A stretch of DNA of 64,000 nt from Pyropia yezoensis (taxonomy: Eukaryota; Rhodophyta; Bangiophyceae; Bangiales; Bangiaceae), in the NCBI GenBank assembly GCA_009829735.1, contig CM020618.1:39795030-39859029 (forward strand), given 5' to 3'. Within the stretch, counting starts at the first letter, position 1. The number at the start of each line of letters is the position of its first letter. A program made the position numbers and the translations under genes. Positions 1 to 10,518 of this stretch are shown here, piece after piece. The notes under the pieces were generated by a model, which saw nothing but the letters and a program-made list of their open reading frames with translations, made no database searches and was not told the origin of the DNA.

Positions 1-1052
1 GCATACGGGTAGTCCCCGATGCCCAACCTCTCTCGAAGTACCACACGGCCGTCGTGAAGTTCACGACCGACACAGACGAACTGGCGAAGTGCTCCATCGT
101 CCTTGGGCCCTCGGGAGGAGCGGCGCAACTTGTGCTCAATGCTCTCCCAGTCGATGAACTTATGAAGACGGATCATCTCCGCAAGTAGAGTGAGTTGTCC
201 TGATGAGCACCCCTCAGCAACTAGCTGAAGGGTGCGCTGTTCCAAATTTTGGATAAGCCGTGGGGCAAGACGCCAGAGCATCCCCCGCCGCTGGACACAA
301 GACACCCAGGTCGACATGACCTCGAGGAGCCACTGGGTTGCCAACATGGCGAACACCAGGTGGTCCGGGCTAGCCACCAACATGGTGGAGCCGAAGTGGT
401 CGAGCAACCGGGGTAGCAACGCCGGAAACCCGTAGGGCACCTCAACTTGAGGCCACCACTCGGGCTTCTTGGGATAGTACTGCTCCTTTCTAGCAGCGGA
501 CTGCTGCGGAAACTCAAGTTGAGCCGAGGTCACCAAGTAGGGACCTTGCCGGAAGTCCTTCTCCATCCGCACATCAAAGTGATGAGTGTGCGGATTGACT
601 TCGTGACGGTATGGGGGACGAGTTGTCACCGCGTCCCAAGTGAAGGTCGGCACGTCGCCGGTGCCCGGGATAGTTCCCCCGCGGTCAACCATGGCCTTGG
701 CCCGCTGCACGTCTTCGACCTCGTCCTCGTCCAGGAAGGCAATCTGGTCCGTCCTGAATTCGGGAGAAATTCCGACCCTACGGGGGAACTTCTCCCGTAG
801 GCGGTCCCATACACGACTCATCGCTGTGCCAAGTCGGCCACAGCGGAGAACAGTCAATCCCTCCTTATTCAGAGGCCAAGCGGGGTAAAACCACCGTCCC
901 AAGGCCTCCCGTGGGATGGCGCGGCCCATCTTCGGGGGAGATCCCGCCGCCAACCCAAAGCCGGGTGACGCGGGAGTCCCATCCCCCGGAGCGATCGCGG
1001 AGCCCCCGCCGGAAGCTCCGGCGGGCGCTACACCGTAAGAGGTGTCCTCCAT
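1..1052 (-). CDS. Family A antisense ORF, copy 1 (partial at window edge)
   Basis: The minus-strand frame is open from an ATG at 1052 to the window edge, with no internal stop that I could find. This makes it the only undamaged version of the frame among the three copies in the window. The product aligns with the copies at 19220-21166 and 47974-49917. Recognisable stretches include the Gly/Ser/Pro-rich start, a region with HTHHFDVRMEKDF, EQYYPKKPEWWPQVEV, and a hydrophobic segment around HLVFAMLATQWLLEVM. The ATG used by copies 2 and 3 (MATP or MVTP) is GTG here, so I start at the next ATG. I recognise no domain and know no function. The frame runs opposite to gag-pol. Confidence 0.6.
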   Translation of the reverse strand, partial: MEDTSYGVAPAGASGGGSAIAPGDGTPASPGFGLAAGSPPKMGRAIPREALGRWFYPAWPLNKEGLTVLRCGRLGTAMSRVWDRLREKFPRRVGISPEFRTDQIAFLDEDEVEDVQRAKAMVDRGGTIPGTGDVPTFTWDAVTTRPPYRHEVNPHTHHFDVRMEKDFRQGPYLVTSAQLEFPQQSAARKEQYYPKKPEWWPQVEVPYGFPALLPRLLDHFGSTMLVASPDHLVFAMLATQWLLEVMSTWVSCVQRRGMLWRLAPRLIQNLEQRTLQLVAEGCSSGQLTLLAEMIRLHKFIDWESIEHKLRRSSRGPKDDGALRQFVCVGRELHDGRVVLRERLGIGDYPY

Positions 1053-1429
1053 ACGCTCGTCCAGGGAGACAGACTCCAACCCCTGAATCGCCACGGCTCT
1101 CCCCAAGCTAGGGAGAGCCAGGGCGGTTGCAGCTGCACGAAACCCGCCTCGAGTTCAGGGGGGCTCGGATCGCGGGTAAATGGGTGGCCTCCCCAGCGTG
1201 GGGCGGCCCAGGGTGAGGTGAAGGAAATGTTTTGGTGGTGGTGAGGTGAGAACCGAGGAGAGCAAGCTGCCGAGTGGGCAAGCTTGAGGAGAGGTGCGGT
1301 CAACGCGACCGCCTCCACGTCCTCGTGACGTACCAGGGGGACAGCAAGTCGCGCCCTCAACGCCGAGACGTGCGTTTATACGCCCCGTCGCAGTGCCGGC
1401 CGGGTCGGTCGAAACTGAGGAGAGGGGAG

Positions 1430-1898
1430 TGTGGCAGTATTGACCCCCAGGTAGGGGGGCAACACGTGCCATGCAAGGGGCGGCAGGCCACTAGCCAGAC
1501 CCGTTCCTCCCCCTGCATTCGGGTCCATATTTTCAATTTTTGGGATAGGTAGCTTTGTAGTATATCCAACTTGGATTCGAGGGGTTTCTGCATTTATCGT
1601 CTTGAATTTTCGTGTGGCCCGGTGGGCAGGTGCTGGGGTGGGAGATTCTGAGTGGCGATATTCTGAGGGGACCCTGGGGGGATAAGGGGAGGGACAGCGG
1701 GGCTTGGCCGTGCTTCCCCGTCCCGACCAAGAAACTGTTGGCCCACACACCATCTTCTTGTTTGTCAGTGGGGGGATTGCCCCACAACAGGGATAGAATG
1801 TGTGCGACTTGCACTTCTTCCGATTCCCCTGATACGGGGGGCAGCCCTTGTGCACCGCTCCAACTTGGGTGTCGCGTGTGCGAGCGGTTTTTGCCACA
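1430..1898 (+). repeat. Family A LTR, copy 1 (3' LTR)
   Basis: The 469-bp LTR starts TGTGGCAGTATTG and ends TTGCCACA. It has the same length and boundaries as the LTRs at 21504-21972, 31868-32336 and 50253-50721. The 13-base polypurine tract GAGGAGAGGGGAG (1417-1429) sits directly in front, as it does in the other two 3' LTRs, which fixes this as a 3' LTR. Confidence 0.9.
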
Positions 1899-2665
1899 GG
1901 TGTCACCCGAATGAGCTCCCGACTGAGTCGGGGTGGCCAGTTGTCCGCCCGTACTCCCAGTCCTGCTGACTTCAGGGACTTCTACGCCCTCTGCGACCCC
2001 AGGTACACCTACTTGTGTCTCACCAGTACTCAAAAGCAGTGGTGTTCGTGGGTCACCAGTGTACTCTTCGGACGACGGGCGGTCGTGTCCAAGCATGTTC
2101 GCTCACGATCCGTACGACACGGTCCAAGGCCACCATTCCGCTGAGACGGGGGGCCCCCTACACCCGGGTGCACCCGGAGGAAAAGTCTACCTCTGTCCCC
2201 TGCTGCTCCATCGAATGTGGCAAAACCCACTCGCACACGCAGCACCCAAGTTGGGGCGGTGCAAAAGGGCTGCCTCCCGTATCAGGGAAATCGGAAGAAG
2301 TGCAAGTCGCACACATTCTATCCCTGTTGTGGGGCAAACCCCCCACGACAAAACAAGAAGATGGTGTGTGGGCCAACAGTTTCTTTGTCGGGACGGGGAA
2401 GCACGGCCAAGCCCCGCTGTCCCTCCCCTTATCCCCCCAGGGTACCCTCCGAATCTCGCCATTCGGAATCTCCCACCCCAGCACCTGCCCACCGGGCCAC
2501 ACGATAATTCAAGACAATAAAATAAAGAAAACCCTCAAATCCATGTTGAATTCACTATCAAGCAAAGTATCCCTGACTTAAGGAAATAAGGGATCAAATG
2601 CAAAGGGAGAAACGGGCCTGACCAGTTGGCTCCTGCCTCAGTATGGCGCGGCCTGCCCCCCTGCG
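1899..2665 (-). mobile_element. Inverted 5' end of a family A element (gag start, leader, LTR)
   Basis: Read on the minus strand, 1899-2215 matches the beginning of gag, the leader and the primer-binding region of the complete copy (32337-32650). From 2216 to about 2665 it continues as an LTR in reverse orientation. The LTR part is diverged and frays towards 2665. It abuts the plus-strand 3' LTR at 1898 with no spacer, giving an end-to-end inverted junction of two element pieces. The distal boundary is approximate. Confidence 0.75.
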
Positions 2666-2934
2666 TCGGGCCAGTTCTGCGACACTGGGTGGCGAGACTC
2701 TGAGGGGACCCTGGAGGGAAAGGGGCAGGGACAGCGGGGCTTGGCCTCGCTTCCCGTTCCCGACCAACAAATTGGTGGTCCACGCACCATCATCTTGCTT
2801 CGTAGCGGGGGACTGCCCCACAACAGGGATAGCGTTTGTGGGACTTGCACTTGTTCCGGCTCCCCCGAGGCCGGAAGCAGCCTTTGCACACCACCCGAAC
2901 TTGGGTGCTGTGTGTACGAGTTGTTTTTGCCACA
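2666..2934 (+). repeat. Diverged family A LTR relic
   Basis: The 3' two-thirds of an LTR in plus orientation, recognisable by CTGAGGGGACCCTGG, the segment ACAGCGGGGCTTGGCC and the end TTTTTGCCACA. It is more diverged than the other LTRs. With the inverted LTR just before it, it forms a back-to-back pair, so this is an old rearranged or nested remnant. Confidence 0.7.
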
Positions 2935-3327
2935 TTCGGCAGGCTTACTCCGGGACAGCAAAAGCAGCAACTCGTCTCGGTCTTCTTGCACTGCAGTGCG
3001 TAATGGACATGTCATCAGATTGGCATTCCTGTTGACCACACTCGTGCGGTACGCCCGCAATCTGTGACTATCACAGAGGCTTGAATCTCTACACCTGCTC
3101 GCTCCTCGCACTCTTGTTGCTGACGTTCTTGCCGCCTGGATCGGTGCTGAAGGCGGCGATGGGCTCGCTGCGACCCTCGGCGTGGCGGCAGGGGCGACAG
3201 AGCTAGTGGCCGTAGCAGGCTCGGCACTAGCGTTCTTCAGCGTCGCACCGAGCCCCCATCGTTCTTGGCGCGTGCTTCCTTCAGAGTGGAAGGGTCGGCG
3301 GCCAGGGCCGCGGCAAGGAAGTCTCAG
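2935..3327. other. Unassigned sequence between LTR relic and repeat R
   Basis: No ORF, RNA or repeat structure that I can support. It ends at a 25-bp segment (3328-3352) resembling the terminal repeat of the pogo element at 53480-55862. Confidence 0.4.
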
Positions 3328-4081
3328 TCGTCAACATTCTAAGCAGACCAGCCAGGGGGGGGAGCCTGGCGCGGGCGTCTTCTCCGCACTGCTAGCGTGC
3401 CCCCCCCCCAGGGCGCGAGAAAGCGTGCTGGTGGCCACTGTAATTAGCTGGGCGGCCAACGCCGCCGTGCAATGTGTCGTAAACCATGTAAATCGAATTT
3501 CGCGCATGCAAATGCGAGCATAGCAGGGGAGATCGGGGGTGCCAATATCGTAGACGTTTATCTAACACGGGAAACGAGAAGCTATCTAAAAAACATTGCA
3601 AAGCAGGGGGCTTCTACAAGGCCAATACCGAGCCGACTGGGACGCTCGACAGGCTGCGCGACACCAAAGAGCGGAGAGGTCAGGGGCGCGGGGCAAGCCC
3701 ACGGACGCTGCCGAGCACCGGGGTGCTCGGGTACCCGCGGCGGCCGCCGTCAAATACGCCGGGACGGCCTCGCCGAGGGGCGGGGCGGCGGAAGGGGGCA
3801 GCGGGCCACCGCGCCGACCGCCACCCAGGCGGTAGACCCAGCTGCGGACGCCCCACTGGGCGCCCTCTCGGCCGCCGGTGGTGGGAGCCACTCCCAGTAG
3901 CGTCCGGCGTCCCAACGCAGAAGGGCTGCTCAAGGCGAAACCGCCAGGGTGGACCGTTGCGCCGACGCAGCCGCCAAAGGGCTCGGCGCCGGGCTTGCAC
4001 GCGACAAGTACCTTCTGGTTGCCCCGCCACAAATCGCCAGCCGCAATTCCGCCCCTCGGCGCGCGCGCCGGATGCCAGTTA
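3328..4081 (+). repeat. Dispersed repeat R, copy 1, left part
   Basis: This matches the reverse complement of about 52752-53504 over its whole length, at high but imperfect identity. It breaks off exactly at the TA where the 8.5-kb transposon begins, and the rest of R resumes at 12624. Its outer end carries a pogo-type terminal sequence (ending CAGACCAGC), which is also present beside the second copy. Both strands of R are poor in stops because of high GC, so I do not call a gene in it. Nature unknown. Confidence 0.8.
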
Positions 4082-4106
4082 TTGTGCTTCCTCCAAAAAG
4101 TGGATG
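4082..4106 (+). repeat. Left terminal inverted repeat of the 8.5-kb transposon
   Basis: The first 25 bases pair with 12599-12623, starting TTGTGCTTCC and ending AAAAAGTGGATG. It follows the TA target duplication at 4080-4081. Confidence 0.85.
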
Positions 4107-5173
4107 TTTCACAATGGTGAACGTGAAGCCATTGTGTCAAATGCATACTTGACTTGATGCAAACAAGACGCGAACATAAGCTTGATTGCGCAAATGGACG
4201 TCGGACATGAATGATCCTTGTGTCTGATAGGCTTACGAAGTGCACACTCTCAGAAGTGAAATGGAACATCTTGGAAGACAATATCTCATGCAGCTGTTTG
4301 TCTTCGTGGCATCAAGTGCCCGCCAAGCGTGGGCCACTGAGCACGTTCGCCTCTCCTCATCAGCCGACTGCGCCACCGACGTGAGCCAGAGCTGCCACAC
4401 AGAACGTGAACAGGCCTGAGATACTGACTGTCTGAGAGGCTTGGCTCTCTGTGAGTGGCTCAGCAAGGGCAGCTGCCATCAAGAGCAAGAAAATTGATCT
4501 GAACCCCGCGCCACAGGGGCTTCCGACATGACTCAGTTCTGAGTCCAGAAACGTGCAGAGGCGAGGGTCCACGTCCGGTTCGCGTCTCGTGACACTGAAC
4601 TACGCAGAGCTCGATCCAGAAATGCCGCTCACAGTCAACGCCGCGGGGAGCCGCAATATTGAGTCTTCGACCACCGATCGCTGGTCGTGGATCTCCTTTG
4701 CAACAGCTTCCCGGCTCCTCGCGCTGGGCAGCGCCCGGGCAACTGACTGTGTGTGGCTGTGACGTGGTCTCGTCTGGTGGAGGGAGCCCTGTCAAAGCAA
4801 TGGGATCCACACGAAGTGCAGGGAGGGACCCGATGCGCCGTTGGCCAGTGTTGCGTGAACACTGTCTGTGTAGGTCACGGTACAAACAGTGTCTGCTACC
4901 AGTTTCAAAAATCTGAGCCCCACCACAGCAGCCTGTCTGCGGCACGACGCACTGCCCGCCCCGCGCCGAAGTTTTACAGATAAATTCTCCTCTCTAATGT
5001 GCAGCAGTTCGGAACATAAACATGTACGCGTACATGTTCTATTGTGCCTTTGGCGAGAGTCAGCACTCTGCTGCGTGGAACTGCAACTTCGTGTTCCGCC
5101 TTCCATGCCGCCCCCATCCCGTCCCTCTACCGTCCACCAAGAACGGCTATTTTTATTTCCTGCCCCAGTTACC
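4107..5173. other. Left subterminal region of the 8.5-kb transposon
   Basis: About 1 kb between the terminal repeat and the transposase start. It is less GC-rich than the cargo. The frames visible here are short and run in all directions, and I support none as a gene. It probably holds the transposase promoter, but I see no unambiguous TATA or other element. Confidence 0.4.
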
Positions 5174-6265
5174 ATGTTTCCTATTGCTGCACGCTGGCAG
5201 GTGATTCGCGATCGTCAGCGAGGACTCACTTGGGAATCCATCGTCGACCTAGTGGGTTGCAGCCTGTCGGCTGCTCATCAGTGGTGGGATAATTATGAGC
5301 GCCACGGGTCTCCGTGGCACGACGATGCCATTATGAACCGGCACGCTGATGCAGCAGTTTTCAACCCACGTTTTTTTGGCGGCGCTGGACTACACCGTGC
5401 GTTCCCACCCGGAGATGTTCTTGTAAGAAATTGAGGCGATCTTCCGGAAGCTTGAGGATCTACCGGGATGGGAGGAGGCGTGGCCCGTGTCATCTTCGTC
5501 TTTGAGCGCTATGCTGCAAAATATTGGATTTTCGGTTAAGTGCGTGGAGCGGTTGGCGCTGAAGCGGTGCCCGGCGCGAAGGGCGGCGCTTGGACGGCTC
5601 TATCTCGAGATTCCCGATCGATGCATCGTCCTGGTAGACGAGACTCACATCGCGGGGCCAGCCATGGTTCATCGCCGCGGACGTGCGCTCGTTGGACAAC
5701 CTCTGGAGGCCCTTGCTTGTGACCCTCGAGCGCGGCCCCGATTTTCTTCCACTGTGGCTGTGTCTTCTACGAGGGGCATTTTAGAGCTGTCCGTGAACGA
5801 GGTTCCACAGGCCCAGAATGGTGATGACTTCGCTCTATTTTGTGTCAGCTTGGTGCGAAGAGTGAATGCGTTTGAGCCTGTCGTGCCGTGGGCGGAGCAG
5901 CCTAACGATTGCGTTCTTGTCTATAACAACGCCTCTGTGCACACTGCGTTGGTGGACATGATTTTGGACATTAACGGTGTGCATCGTTTGCGACTCTCAC
6001 CGTACTCCCCCGACTTCTCTGCTATAGAGCCCGTTTTTTTAATGATTATAAGCACGCCGTGCGCACAATATTATATCACCACCCCGACCTCCCCGACTGC
6101 ATTGCTCATGTACTTGCGTTTGCTTCTTTGTCTTTAGATTCTGTGAAGGGCCATTTTCGAAAGGCCCGCAGGCAGGATTTGCGGAACCTCCCGAAGTTGA
6201 CAGGAAAGGGTCTCCCGCTTCAGGGTGTGTCTCCCCCTCTTCCTGTCCGGCTACATGCGCCTTGA
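5174..6265 (+). pseudogene. Tc1/IS630-type DDE transposase (broken)
   Basis: The likely start is ATG 5174 (ACCATGT). An N-terminal helix-turn-helix region (WESIVDLVGCSLSAAHQWW) is followed by a DDE_3-type catalytic domain. First Asp: VDETHI. Second motif: YNNASVH, where the family has DNAxxH. Glu motif: LSPYSPDFSAIEPVF. Breaks: a frame change at the T run 5371-5377, an in-frame TAA at 5424-5426, and a second frame change at the T run 6034-6040, after which the C-terminus reads to 6265. The second catalytic Asp is replaced by Asn (codon AAC, 5935-5937). Family assignment rests on these motifs and on the TA duplication. The enzyme is almost certainly inactive as it stands. Confidence 0.85.
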
Positions 6266-6614
6266 CTACCGGGAGCGTGGCGGGTGGTGGTGCTCGGCCG
6301 CCCATCGGGGCGCGCTGCGGTGCCGGCAGCAGCCCCCCCCCGTCCATTCATCCCCCAGGGCGCCCCGCGACTTCCTCTCCCGGCCCCTCTTGCAACTGCT
6401 CGCAGCAGCGGCGGCGGTGTCCGCCGCCGAATGGCCGCTCGCCGTCATCCCCGCCGCGGGGCCGCCCACCGACAAAGAGGCGGCGGTGCGGGTGGTCGCC
6501 GCCGCCGCTGGCCGGCGGCTGGTGCCGGCGGTGCTCGGCGCTGCCGCCGACGTGGCAGACCTGCTGAGAGCCAACGTGTAGGCCGATGCGGAGCGGGAGG
6601 TGCGGGCGGCCACT

Positions 6615-6686
<72 letters not shown>
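6615..6686 (+). repeat. (GCC)24 trinucleotide repeat
   Basis: An uninterrupted run of 24 GCC units within the transposon cargo. It encodes poly-Ala on the plus strand and poly-Gly or poly-Ala in minus-strand frames. Confidence 0.95.
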
Positions 6687-8951
6687 CCCGCGGCGACATT
6701 CGATGGTGGTGGACTGATAGCGGCGGCGGCGGCGGCGGTGAAGACAGCGCGCTTTGCGCTCGCCGCTGCCATTGCGGTGGCCGAGGCGGCTGACACGGAC
6801 GTTGGCGGGGCAGGCGACGCCGGCAGCGGCGGCGGCAGAGGGAACATCACCGCCCCCACCGCCTTCACCGCCACCGCGGTTTGATGGGCGGTGCTCGTGC
6901 GGTGGCCGGCAGCCGCGCACGCCGAGTTTTATGCCCGCAGCCGTAGCATTGGCTCTGTTTGCAGGTCGCGGCCAGGGCGGTTGGGGTGGACGCGGAGGGC
7001 GACTGCCCCCGGCGTCCAAGCTGCCAGAGCGGGGGGGCAGGCTGCGGGGCGGAAGGGGTCACTGCGGCGGCCCGGGGAGGGGGGACGGCGGCGTCCGTCT
7101 GCCAGCTCGACGGCGGGGCTGCCATGCGGGTGCCGAGCGGTAGAAACGGTCGATTTTGTGACCTTGGAGTAGGCCGCCTAGGTTGGTATGCTGGTTGGGG
7201 AATGGCCATGTGCGTGGAATTTGAGGGAAGGCAATGGCAAGCTGCCTGGATAGGGGTGAGGCTACAATCCAGCTCGAAGCTCAGTGCGCCGAGTGGAGAT
7301 TGTGGTGCGATGCAGGTGAGGCGTAAAGCGGTGCCCTTGGCAATAATATTTTTCTTCATGAGGTTAAGAGTGCGGCCGCCGCCGGCGTGACTGGAAGTGG
7401 CACGAAGGTTGTGGCGACGGTGGCCGCGGCGAGAGCGGCCGCCGAGACACGCTGCAGCGTCGACGCGAGCGCGCTGCTTCGGACGGTGCTGCAGTTCCCC
7501 CCCCACCGCCCCCCCCTTTCCGCTGATGCCGCGGCGCCCCCCACTGGCGGGGCCGACCCAGACAATGGCACGGGCCTGCCGCAGCCGCCGCTGCCGATGG
7601 GGAGGGGAATTCACCTCGTTCCACCGACACCCCCACCCCCCGCACGTCCAGGACTACCCATGCTAGTACCCCGCACAATAACACCCTCTCCCGCACCCCC
7701 GACAAACTCCCACGCAAGCGGCCGCCTCGCTGAACAACCCCCGCCCATGTGGCGCCCCTCGCGTCGTAAGAGGGACGAGGGCGAGCGCAACCGGACGTGG
7801 CAGCGCCGGCCGACCCGTGAGCCCCGTCAGACCCCCCCCCCTCCTACACCACACCCACCCTGGCCTGGTCCCGCCGTCGCAGCCGCTTCCTTGTTTGCCG
7901 CCATCGAAGCTCGCTGCCGCGTCCACGTCCGCCGTCCCGCCACCCGGGCTTCCCACCGCACCCACAGCACCGGCAACCCCCCCGTCAGCCGGCCCAGCAG
8001 CACCACGACCGCCGGCGGGGGAACATTAAGGGGGCGGCATGACCCCCCCCACGCGGCAAGCGCACACCGACAGCGGCCACAGCAGCACCCCTCAGCCCAG
8101 CACGACCACCGCAAAACACAGCACCGCCCGCGCGACCGGCCACCATGCCGTCGGCGGCAAGCCCGCGGCTGACCACGGCCGACGCCTCTGGGCCCAGCAC
8201 AGCCGCCCCCACGCGGCCCGCCGCCGCCCTCACCGTCGCCAGGACCCACAGCACGGCAGCCGCCCGTCCTCAAGGTGCCCACTCCACGGGAGGTGGCCGC
8301 CTCCACGGCACAGGCAGAAAGGAGGGCGGCCCCGCCCGCACAGCAAGCGACAGATCCAAGTGCCGCAGCACCCGCCGCCGCAGCGCCCGGCCGCGCCGCA
8401 CAAGAAGGGGGAGAGGGAGACGCGCCCGACCCAGAGGCGCCACAGCCGAGGGTAGAGCTCCCCGAGGCGCCCCCCAGGGCGCGCAACAAGAGGCCACGGC
8501 GGTCCCCAGCGGTGCGGAAGCGGCCGCCGATGACGGCGAAGGAGCAAGCGGAATCGGTGCTGACACTGCGTTCACAGACCACGCCGCGCCCTGATTGGCC
8601 CGAATCGGTTGCGAACTGCTGTCTGTAATTCAGAAAGAAGATGCCAACCCGACCGCGACGTCCACGACGGCATCAACACTCGCGCCCCCACAGACCTCAA
8701 CAAGAAGCAACTGGGCGGACCTTCTCGCTCCCCGCGCGCCCCACCGTCGTCATGGGCAGCTTGGTAGAATCGGGCGACGGAGAAAGGCAGGGAGCACGCG
8801 CCATCCCGTCGTCCGCGGCCGACGCACAGCCCCACATCCGCCGCCGGGGTGAGCAGCAGGCCCAGCGCGGGGAGGCGGCCGGCGTCCTCAGCTGCGGCGG
8901 CGGCAAGGCGCGCCGGCCGGCATGTCGACGGCGGCGGCACCCGCACGGCGC

Positions 8952-9114
8952 CGGCGAACGCGTGGTGGAGCATCATCACAAGCACGCCGAGCGTCACTCT
9001 GTCGCCAGGTGGGCCGCCCGCGGCGGCTGCGGGTCAGCCCCTCCCCCCACCCCCCCCGGCGCCGCCAAGAACCGCCGCCTGCTTGGCCGCACCACCCCCC
9101 CACACATTCAGTGC
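8952..9114 (+). repeat. Direct repeat, unit 1 (transposon cargo)
   Basis: About 163 bp, starting CGGCGAACGCGTGG and ending near ACATTCAGTGC. It recurs 449 bp downstream at 9401-9563 with about nine in ten positions matching over the first half. Confidence 0.8.
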
Positions 9115-9400
9115 GGGGTGCATCACCCCCCCACCACTTGGCCGCCGTCCCCAGCGCCGCCCACGAATGTGACACGCAAGCGGCGCCCCCGCTGCGACGC
9201 GAAGCCCGCCCTACTCCCCGAGCGCCCACGCCCCAGCAGCGCCGGCGACAGGGGCAATGCCCTCACCCCGCTCTCACCCCCGGACGAGGACCCTTCTCCC
9301 CAGGCGCCGCCAGCCTCCCGTCCCCTCTCGCGCCTCATTACCCCGGCGGCGTTGGGGCGTGTCACCCCGCAAGTCGACGGCTGCGCCACTCGCCCGGCGT

Positions 9401-9563
9401 CGGCGAACGCGTGGTAGAGCATCAACACAAGCACGCCTAGCGTCACTCTGTCGCCAGGTGGGCCGCCCCCGGCGGCTCCGGGTCAGCCCCTCCCCCCCCC
9501 CGCCCCGGCCCCGCCCTGGACCGCCGCCCGCTTGGCCGCCCCACCCCCCCAAACATTCAGTGC
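9401..9563 (+). repeat. Direct repeat, unit 2 (transposon cargo)
   Basis: Second copy of the segment at 8952-9114, offset 449 bp. It shares the start CGGCGAACGCGTGG, the block CACTCTGTCGCCAGGTGGGC and the end AACATTCAGTGC. A local duplication of about 450 bp inside the transposon would explain the pair. Confidence 0.8.
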
Positions 9564-10040
9564 ACCGGCGAGCCGCCGACTGGTACGCCCAGGCGGGGCA
9601 ACGCCACCAACGCGCCCACCACGTTTCCGCGGGCCCCACCGTCGCCCGCCAGCCGCAGCAGCGGCGGAGGTCGCGCAATCAACAAAGAGGAACGGCGGCC
9701 CCACAACGGCAGGACTCGCCGCCGTCACCGCCGCCGCAGTCGCCCCGGCCGATACGACTAAGGCGGCAATTGGCCCCACCGGGGGCGCGTCCGCCCCCAC
9801 GGCGACCACCACACCGGCAGTAGCCGCGGATCCGTCACCGCGGACGCCCGCGGCGGTGGTAGGGGCGGCTGAGGCGACCGCGGCGGCGGCATTGATCGCG
9901 GGCGGCATCGCGCAGTGCGGGATTAGCGCGCCGTTGGCGCTCACAGACGCGATCGTCTGCAGGCGAGTGAACATTGACAACATCCAGAACTTTACTACGC
10001 GCCAAAGTGAGACAACACACAAAAAAAAGAAAAACAGAGG

Positions 10041-10439
10041 TCAGCTCGACGGTGCACGCAACATGCGGATCCAGTCGCCGCAGCTTGCTACGTAGCTGGC
10101 CCGCGCCAGGTCCGTTGCGTCTATACCCGAGAGGAGGTGGTCGGTCACTGTGGCGACATCCGCAGACCCAGCCAACGTCGATCCGCGAATGCCGTACTTA
10201 ATGGCAGCATCAGTGACAAGCCCGAGAAAGGCTTCCCGCTGTTCACCTGTCTCATACTGGAAGATGTACTCAGCCAGATCCATGGCCGCCTCGCTCGGCA
10301 AGAGCCGCAGACGCCGGGGCGATCTCGGCCGGAGAACCTCAGCAGCCCCCGGCCCAACTGCACGAGCCTCTCGCTCGTTAATGTCGGCGCAAGACGCGCA
10401 GCAGACATGGCCATCATAAAATTCAAGAAGTAGAGACAA
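10041..10439 (-). CDS. Hypothetical ORF or exon in transposon cargo
   Basis: A minus-strand frame of about 130 codons ending in ...DWIRMLRAPSS. The internal part (AMDLAEYIFQYETGEQREAF, then TDHLLSGIDATDLARASY) has a balanced, helical composition unlike the Ala/Pro/Arg run-on frames of the neighbourhood. That is the main reason I list it. No family is recognised. It lies in the same orientation as the frames at 10519-11094 and 11228-11530 and may be one exon of a split gene. On the minus strand a pyrimidine-rich run ending in AG near 9997-10030 would suit a 3' splice site just downstream. Confidence 0.3.
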   Translation of the reverse strand: MSLLLEFYDGHVCCASCADINEREARAVGPGAAEVLRPRSPRRLRLLPSEAAMDLAEYIFQYETGEQREAFLGLVTDAAIKYGIRGSTLAGSADVATVTDHLLSGIDATDLARASYVASCGDWIRMLRAPSS

Positions 10440-10518
10440 ATGAGAGCTCCACGAGTGCTGTTAGTAAGAGGTCGTTGCAAAGGGAGGAAAAAGACGCACA
10501 AACCGGCCTTGCAGATGT

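Larger units (their letters stand above)
1..1898 (+). mobile_element. Ty3/gypsy family A, copy 1 (3' end only)
   Basis: This is the right-hand end of an LTR retrotransposon whose body lies outside the window. It holds the family's antisense ORF (minus strand), a purine-rich stretch at 1417-1429, and a 469-bp LTR at 1430-1898. The same order of antisense ORF, purine tract and LTR occurs at 19220-21972 and 47974-50721, where it follows a plus-strand gypsy pol. Orientation is therefore plus, and the missing gag-pol should lie to the left. Directly after the LTR the sequence becomes an inverted 5' end of the same family, so there is no ordinary host flank here. Confidence 0.85.
6266..9834. other. 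GC-rich cargo of the 8.5-kb transposon, no confident gene
   Basis: Very GC-rich sequence in which nearly every frame is open for long stretches, giving Ala-, Pro- and Arg-rich products on both strands. One plus-strand frame at 6225-6884 (one internal TAG at 6579) and another at 8275-8628 with a basic, NLS-like patch have less monotonous composition than the rest. I cannot show that either is coding. No splice-site pattern is clear enough to call. This stretch could be captured host sequence, a decayed gene, or GC-rich filler. Confidence 0.4.

Noticed and set aside
6266..7019. Long Ala-, Gly- and Arg-rich frames on both strands around the GCC repeat
   Set aside because: All are by-products of a (GCC)n tract and high GC; opposing frames are equally open and no domain is seen.
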